Positions 13,901-22,900 of a DNA stretch of 64,000 nt are shown here, piece after piece. Both the position numbers and the translations under genes were made by a program. The stretch comes from Mercenaria mercenaria (taxonomy: Eukaryota; Mollusca; Bivalvia; Venerida; Veneridae). The notes under the pieces were generated by a model. That model made no database searches. It was given only the letters and a program-made list of their open reading frames with translations, and had not been told where the DNA came from. Position 1 is the first letter of the stretch; every line of letters begins with the position of its first letter. The stretch lies in assembly GCF_021730395.1 (NCBI RefSeq), contig NC_069377.1:71555501-71619500 (forward strand), read 5' to 3'.

Positions 13901-16900
13901 GTATGTCATTTTGTTTTCATTTAAGAAAATTATGAATTTTCTTTTTAAGGGGGGACGTGTGTCACAAATTGACATACGGGCCTTATTTTATCTGTAGTGT
14001 AAATGCAGGTATTGCATCATCTTTTTGTAAATTTTTGAGTTATTGAGGTAAATGTCAGATTTCACGCATGAAATACCTCTTATATTTTTCGGTATTTCAT
14101 AACTTAAATTTCCATGTAAATTTCATTAAATTCTGTTCAGTAATAAGAAAGTTGATATTTTATAAACTTCAGTAATTTATGTTTTTATCCCCAAAACCAC
14201 TATAATGGGCCTCAAATTGTCAATTTAAATTCGCGCCAAAGTAGTTAGATTTCCCGGCTATATCGTGAATCCCGTGAAAATGACAATAGTCATAGCTCAC
14301 GGCTTAGCCGTGAATCCTATGAAATTTAGTATTTGGCGGGACATTATCCTTTAAATAGACTGGACTAGATATGCCTTGCGCACACCACCTTCCGACATTA
14401 TAGACGAATCTATGTCTGAATTATTTTCTTGCTAGAAATTTATGCTCGATCGAGGTAAGAAATTTATTTGTTAGATTTTTGTATGATTTTTGCATTACGA
14501 TTTTTTATTTGATAAATTTTCGTTCATTCTACAGAATTCTGTAACATTTACTTTTCGGCACATGATTTTGGCTAGTTTCGGTATGTCAGGATTATTAAAT
14601 TTTTCAGACTTTTGTAAATTATTTAGAAAGAGGAGTCTAAACGTTTCGTTTATATAAGATGTTAGATTTATACTGAAATTTGTAACATGAAATTTATAAA
14701 GTACTTTGTTTCAAAAACTTATGTCAAACATTTCGTTATTATGGAACGCCATTACTGCATTGTATTGTTATGTATAAATCTATATGGCAAGTCTAGCACC
14801 ATGTATGTAATATATTATTGTAATTTGTAATTGTGTGACAGTCTATTGCATACACATACAATGTCCGTTTTAATGTATGGCATTAGACATTATATGGATG
14901 CCAACTCTCATATAACGTTTGATTTATATTGAATTTTGTTAATTTGTAGTTGTAAATAATGGCTGCAGTTTATCATTTCCATTACTATAATGTTTCATCA
15001 TATACTTTTCATATCATTTCATACTTTAACTTTAGTCTTTTAAGTAAGTAATCTTTGTAATAATGGAAGTAATATGTGACGTATTTTAATCATGTGACGT
15101 CTGAACTTAGTAGCACGTATTATTTATGGGAGCCTACGGAGGTATGGTGTACCCAAAGGAGCAGCTATATGCCCTGACTTATTTGTTTTGCTATGGTGCT
15201 TACCATATGTTATATATTTTAGCTTCTTCCGCCAGACGATTTTTCCTGGTGATGTCATAACCCGGAAGTACAATGCCCGAGGTTCACTTGTCTTCACTCG
15301 CCTGGATGTGATATTCCCAGCGCAGAGCTTTCGTCCCATGGTTGTGCCGTAAACCGCAAAGACGATGATTTTTGTTATCCTCTGAAGTCAGCTCAGGGAT
15401 GCAATCACCTACCACCATAGGGAGCCAACACGGAATCAACGTATTCACGGTTTAAAGGGACTGAATTTAGAAATCTGTTTTGTTTGTGCTACTTAAAGTT
15501 CACAATTACATTAAAGACCTGTGTCACGTCAGATTAGAATGGACTATAAGAACTTTTGTATCTAGAGATACTGAACTTTCTTTTTTTTTCTTTCTTATAA
15601 TCAGTTTTTTTTTTCTTTTCATATCTATTCATTGTTAATAATCATCTTTTGTAAATAAATTTGTAAATATTGTAAAGGGTGTTGATTTGTTCTGATGGTT
15701 ACTGTCGCCGGTACGGCCTTTCCTGTCACAATGGTGTCAGAAGTGGGATTCGAACCCACGCCCACATACGTGGACCAGAATTTACATATGACAGGAAAGG
15801 CCGTACCGGCGACAGTAACCATCAGAACAAATCAACACCCTTTACAATATTTACAAATTTATTTCCAAAAGATGATTATTAACAATGAATAGATATGAAA
15901 AGAAAAAAAACTGATTATAAGAAAGAAAAAAAAAAGAAAGTTCAGTATCTCTAGATACAAAAGTTCTTATAGTCCATTCTAATCTGACGTGACACAGGTC
16001 TTTAATGTAATTGTGAACTTTAAGTAGCACAAACAAAACATAGCTTCTAAATTCAGTCCCTTTAAACCGTGAATACGTTGATTCCGTGTTGGCTCCCTAT
16101 GGTGGTAGGTGATTGCATCCCTGAGCTGACTTCAGAGGATAACAAAAATCATCGTCTTTGCGGTTTACGGCACAACCATGGGACGAAAGCTCTGCGCTGG
16201 GAATATCACATCCAGGCGAGTGAAGACAAGTGAACCTCGGGCATTGTACTTCCGGGTTATGACATCACCAGGAAAAATCGTCTGGCGGAAGAAGCTAAAA
16301 TATATAACATATGGTAAGCACCATAGCAAAACAAATAAGTCAGGGCATAAAACTGCTCCTTTGGGTACACCATACCTCCGTAGGCTCCCATAAATAATAC
16401 GTGCTACTTATACAAAACATATGTGCTACTAAGTTCATACGTCACATGATTAAAATACGTCACTTATTACTTCCATTATTACAAAGATTACTTACTTAAA
16501 GATTAAAGTTAAAGTATGAAAAAGATATGAAAAGTTTATGATGAAACATTATAGATACGGACATGATAAACTGCAGCTATTATTTACACTTACAAATTAA
16601 CAAAATTCAATATAAATCAAACGTTATATCATAGTTGGCATCCATATAATATCAAATGCCATACACTACAACGGACATTAATTAGATGTGCTATAGACTG
16701 GCACACAATTACAAATTACAATAATATATTACATACATGGTACTAGACTTGCCATATAGATTTATACATAACAATACAATGCAGTAATGGCGTTCCATAA
16801 TTAACAAAAATGTTTGACATAAGTTTTTGAAACAAAGTACTTTATAAATATCATGTTACAAATTTCAGTACAAATTTTACATCTTATATAAATGAAACAT

Positions 16901-19900
16901 TTTAGATTCCTCTTTCCAAATAATTTACAAAAGTCTGAAAAATTTAATAAATCATCCTGACATACCGAAACTAGCTAAAATCACATGCCGAAAAGTAAAT
17001 GTTACAGAATTCTGTAGAATGAACAAAAATTTACCAAATAAAAATCGTAATGCAAAAATCATACAAAAATCTAACAAATAAATTTCTTACCTCGATCGAG
17101 CATAAATTTCTAGCAAGAAAATAATTCAGACATAGATTCGTCTATAAAGTCGTAAGGTGGTGTGCGCAAGGCATATCTAGTCCAGTCTATTTAAAGGATA
17201 ATGTCCCGCCAAATACTAAATTTCATAGGATTCACGGCTAAGCCGTGGACTCTTACTATTTCTATTTTCACGGGATTCACGATATAGCCGGGGAATCTAA
17301 CTACTTTGGCGCGAATTTAAATTGACAATTTGAGGCCCATTATAGTGGTTTTGGGGATAAAAATATAAATTACTGAAGTTTATAAAATATCAACTTTCTT
17401 ATTACTGAACAGAATTTAATGAAATTTACATGGAAATTTAAGTTATGAAATACAGAAAAACATGAGAGGTATTTCATGCGTGAAATCTGACATTTACCTC
17501 AATAACTCAAAAATTTACAAAAAGATGATGCAATACCTGCATTTACACTACATATAAAATAAGGCCCGTATGTCAATTTGTGACAGTTGTCGGCGTCGGC
17601 GTAGGCGTCGGCGTCGGCGTCGGCGTCGGCGTTGCCTGGTTAAGTTTTATGTTTAGGTCAGCTTTTCTCCTAAACTATCAAAGCTATTGCTTTGAAACTT
17701 GGAATACTTGTTCACCATCATAAGCTGACCCTGTATAGCAAGAAACATAACTCCACCTTGCTTTTTGCAAGATTTATGGCCCCTTTTGTACTTAGAAAAT
17801 ATCAGATTTCTTGGTTAAGTTTTATGTTTAGGTCAACTTTTCTCCTAAACTATCAGAGCTATTGCTTTGAAACTTGGAATACTTGTTTACCATCATAAGC
17901 AGACCATGTACATCAAGAAACATAACTCCATCTTGTTTTTTGCAAGAATTATTGCCCCTTTTGGACTTAGAAAATCAGTTTTCTTGGTTAAGTTTTATGT
18001 TTAGGTCAGCTTTTATCCTAAACTATCAAAGCTTTTGCTTTAAAACTTGCAACACTTGTTCACCATCATAAGCTGACCCTGTACATCAAGAAACATAACT
18101 CCATCCTGCTTTTTGCAAGATTTATGGCCCCTTTTGGACTTAGAAAATATCAGATTTCTTGGTTAAGTTTTATGTTTAGGTGAACTTTTTCTCTTAAACT
18201 ATCAAAGCTATTGCTTTGAAACTTGCAACACTTGTTCACCATCATAAGCTGACCCTGTAAAGCAAGCAACATAACTCCATCCTGCTTTTTGCAATAATTA
18301 TTGCCCCTTTTGGACTTAGAAAATAATTTTCTTGGTTGAGTATTATGTTTTAGTATACTTTTCTCATAAACTATCAAAGCTATTGCTTTAAAACTTGCAA
18401 CAGTTTTTCACCATCATAAGTGGACACTGTACATCAAGAAACATAACTCTATCCTGCTTTTTGCAAGAATGATGGCCCTTTTTAGACTTAGAAAATCATG
18501 GGTAGGACAATATTTCTATTATACAAAAAAAATCAGATGAGCGTCAGCACCCGCAAGGCGGTGCTCTTGTTTGTAGATGTAAGAATGGTTATTGAGACCA
18601 CTTAATGCATATGCTATTAGTTCCCTACTGGTTGAAAACCAGTTTCGGGGACTATAGGAATGCGCTTTTCCACCTGTCCATCATTCCATCCATCTGTCCA
18701 TCCGCAATTTTGTGTCCGGTCCATAACTCTGTCATCCATGAAGGGATTTTAATATTACTTGGCACAAATGTACCTCATAATAAGACGATGTGTCATGGAC
18801 ATCTTTCAGACCCCTAGCTTAAAGGTCAAGGTCACACATGGCAGTCATATGTTAACATGGCATGAACGGGGTCTTTTTCGTGTCTGGTCCATAACTCTGT
18901 CATCCATGAAGGGATTTTAATATTACCTGGCACAAATGTTCCCTATGATGAGACGACATGTCCTTTGCAAATCCCAGACCCCTGGCTCAAAGGTTAAGGT
19001 CACAATTGGAGGTCAAAGGTCAACAGGGCTTTTTTCCTGTCGGGTCCGTAACTCTATCATCCATGAAGGGATTTTAATATTACTTGACACAAATGTTCCC
19101 CATGATGAGACGACATGTCTTGCACAAATCCCGGACCCCTGGCTCAAAGGTCAAGGTCACAATTGGAGGTCAGAGGTCAACAGGGCTTTTTTCCTGTCCA
19201 GTCCATAACTCTACCATCCATCAAGGGAATTCAATATTACTTGGCATAAATGTTCCCCATGATGAGACAATGTGTCATGCGCAAACACCCAGAGCCCTAG
19301 CTTAAAGGTCAAGGTCACACTTGGAGATTAAAGGTCAATAGGATTTTTTCTTCTTCATGCATGGAGGGATTTTGATGTAACTTGGCACAAATGTTTACCA
19401 CCATGAGATGGATTGTCATACGCAAGAACCAGGTCCCTAGGTCTAAGGTCAAGGTCACACATAGAGATCAAAGGTCAAATTCAAGAATGAGTCTGTCCGG
19501 AGCATTTCTTCTTCATGCATGGAGAGATTTTGATGTAACTTGGCACAAATGTTCACCACCATGAGGCATCCTTATTTTTCAGAATTACATCCCTTTGTTT
19601 TTACTATAAATAGATTATATTGTAACCTTTTTATTACTGGTCGTAGGGAAAAATCGAGACCACATTTCTGTGGTACGACATGGATGTTACATCCAATCTT
19701 AAGGTGTATTTTGACCTATCTCTACCTGGTAAAGAGTTTCTTGTGGAATTATATTATATAGAATTTTTTTTTTTAGGATTTATTTCCCTGTGTTGTTACT
19801 TTAAATAACTTATATAATATTATGGTAACTTTTTTATAATTGGCCAAAATATTCCACATGAAAACAGCCGTAGGTTTTTATATATGTAAATTTTAATCCA

Positions 19901-22900
19901 AGTGTTTTGTTATAACATATTGTATATATAGTACAATATTGTTATATATGATTGACAGATATCAGTTCATTATGTTATACTGCAGTAGAGAAAATTAGGT
20001 GCATTCTAGTAGGGGACTTTGTATTGCATGGCAGTACTTCATTCACTTGTTAAATGTAGTAACAAATTTTGCACTGAATTTAAACATGTATGAGCAGCGC
20101 GAGGCTGATATTTGTGTTCATGTGAACTGGTGTGCCTGATATTGATATCAGACACACTTACGGCCATATCAGGCACACTTCCGTCTGCGCAAAACATCCA
20201 GATTTTATGTTTCTACTGACAGAATGTCAAGTATATACAAACTAACATTTATATTACCAAATAAAGCAAGGTAAATTAACATAATTTTACTAGCTTCCAC
20301 TTCTGTCGTGGTTGAAAAAGGCTGACACAAGAAACTGCGACCTTGGATGCACAAATTTATAACAGATGTTTGAAAGGAATTGACGTCAGCGTCATCAATA
20401 AACGTGGACACTCCCGCGCATTACATGAACATTCAGTGATCTTGTTTTCTTGTTTTCACTTTAATGGTAGGGTAGAACATGTGCAATAAAAAGGTTATTA
20501 AACAGGGCTGGTGTGCCTTTAAGCGATATTGGCATACTAGACCGTTATTTGCCCTCGGGCCAATACCTCTTCTAGTATGCCAGTATCGCATTAAGGCACA
20601 CCAGCCCAGTATAAAAACCTCTAAATTTTGTTTGGTTTATGTAATTTGTATAGGTGTTGGAAGGATTTATGTGGAAGGTTATTGTAACCTCATAATGTGT
20701 GGTTTATATTATATCTGTAGATGTAAGATAGATGGATGTGGAGGGTTATTAAGACCTCATGTTGTGTGGTTTGGAGAAGGATTGTACCCAGAGGTGCTGG
20801 CTGCAGCAGACAGAGAGCTAGATGCTTGTGATCTGTGTCTTGTGGTAAGGATACAATATTCTGTTATTTAAGTTTTAATGCAGTTTTTTTGTCTAACTTC
20901 ATTTATCTCACTGAATAGTATTCTAAATTTTAAAGTTATGAAATGATATTATCAGTAGTGTACTTACTTGATGTATTTTATGAGCCTTTGAGGACATAGT
21001 ATGGGACCACCTGCAGTGGCGATCAAGCAGGCAGGTCGAGTTCACAAAAGTTGTCCACTCTCTCTTGAGCAGTTCTTATCCATTGTTCACCAAACATTGT
21101 CACACTATTTATGAGGGTAATATCTTGGCCAAGTTCAATAACTAGCTGGAATCTCTTGAGTTCATGGCACTTTTATTACTAAAAGTAGCAAAAGTGACTG
21201 TGTCTACTATCTACTTTGAGCAGTTTCCAATCCAGTCCTCTTAAAATTTGGTCACATTGTTTATAGGCATAATATCTTGGTCAAGTTTGATAATCCTCCA
21301 GATTGTCCCAGTGACTTTGAGTTATGTCCTATTACTTTAAATTGTGAGACTATTCTATAAATTGATCAGTTTTTATCCAATATTCACCAAACTTGGTCAC
21401 AATGTTTTTGGACATATTAGGTCAGCTAAATTTGATAATCAGCTGGATCCTCAAAGTCTGTCAGGGGTTGTGGTTTTTGAGTCGGCTAAAGGCTGAAAGC
21501 CTTTTGACGAGTCCTTGCTATCCAACGATTCTCTAAATGGACCGAATAACATGTGAAGGGATGTAGTTCCATTAGATTTCTCAAATTTCAAACAGTTCAC
21601 TGCATGAATGAAGTTAAGTTGTGTCAATTCCCTTTGCTATGACCAATATACGATGTAATCTGTCATATTTATGACTTGTAATTGTGCAATTCTCGAATGT
21701 AACTCATTAAGCATAAATGTGCATTTTAAAAATTGCGCAGGCTTACAAAGCTTGGGTAACATCCAGCGAAAGACAAAAAATAGTTCCACTGCAGGGCTCC
21801 AGATAAGATGCGTATTAGCGTAAATTACGTATAGAAATAATGCAAATACGCATGTCTAATAATTTCTAAGCGTATAAAAACGTATATAAAATTACAGAAA
21901 CGCACACAATGCTTTTTTAAAAACAAAATCTGAATCGTCTGGATGCGTTAGGTAACATAGCTGATCAGCCTTAATTCTCCCACATTGAACGTAAACACGC
22001 ATCGTATGATTTCTATAAACGTTGCGTGGGTTGAATTTTGCAGTCAGTAAACGGATAAATTATCGGAAGAAGAAGCTCTTACTGGTTTGTTTAGTTACTA
22101 CTGATATTAAAAATGATTTTAATTCTTATTTTTCGAGAAATAAACAAATCGGCGAAACATTAAATTGTATTTTCTTGTAGTTTTTGAAATCGAAAGTAGA
22201 TCGTCTATGTTTGGCGAAACGAAACAACTTTTTTATGAAAAGATTTAAATAAGAGGTAATTTAACCGTAAACTTCAATGTCAGATACTGCCAATTGCTGC
22301 TAAATGTCTTCGTATCATCACAATTTGTAAAATATATTGTTGAAACTGGAGAAAAGTGTAATCGTATCCGGATATAATATTTTGGGTAAATATCGAGCTG
22401 TGTTATGAAATTTTAAGAAAAAAACTAAACACAAACTGAAACTGGTAGACTATACTGTCAGTACATCAATCATTAGCCGACTCAGGCCATTCAGGCCTTT
22501 GATTGAATTACTAAAAATTGCAGAAATTGACAGTTTCCTCTGTCTAATTTGAGCAGTTCTTATTCAGTGTTTAGTTATCTTAGTCACAGTGTTTATGGGC
22601 ATAATATCTCGGCCAAGTTCTTATAATTCTCCTGATTGTCCAAGTGACTCTTGCATTATGGCCATTTAATTGCTAAATATTGTGTGTGTGTTCTCTGTCT
22701 TGAGTAGTTCTTATCCAATGTTCACAATTTTTACGGGTATAATATCTCAGACAGAATATTCATAGGCTTATTATAAATATATATGAATAATGCATTTGTT
22801 TTACAATTCAGAATATGTTTACAGTTTTTGCAGATACTAAATTGTTATTTTCAGAGACCTTTTATCTGCTGTAAGGAAAAATTGTCTTATGTACCAGCAT

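Larger units (their letters stand above)
13139..17584. mobile_element. Ty3/gypsy fossil with two LTRs in inverted orientation
   Basis: Parts seen: the end of reverse transcriptase and RNase H on the + strand (about 13150-13831, with [40 protein letters not shown] and [10 protein letters not shown]), a polypurine tract before 13955, a + strand LTR, a primer-binding site, then an inverted LTR. It is an incomplete, broken copy. The two LTRs differ by a few percent by eye, so it is fairly recent. It is inserted in the hairpin-headed element around it. Confidence 0.85.
13087..18572 (+). mobile_element. Hairpin-headed tandem-repeat element (AGCTCATCTGAT type), split by a retroelement
   Basis: The head AGCTCATCTGATTTTTT runs to CACTTGAGC at about 13138. 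The element resumes at 17585 with GTTGTCGGCGTCGGCG, as in the uninterrupted copy at 63775. Five units of about 170 bp follow at 17636-18500, then the inverse head AATCAGATGAGCG, the hairpin CACCCGCAAGGCGGTG and CTCTTGTTT at 18564-18572. Confidence 0.8.

Noticed and set aside
15732-15762. Partial tRNA-Leu gene
   Set aside because: It follows an LTR end directly and reads as a primer-binding site. Only the complement of a tRNA 3' end is present.
15124-16393. Conserved 71-residue ORF (MGRKLCAGN...) present twice
   Set aside because: The two copies are the same sequence in the two inverted LTRs, antisense to the element. No family resemblance is seen.
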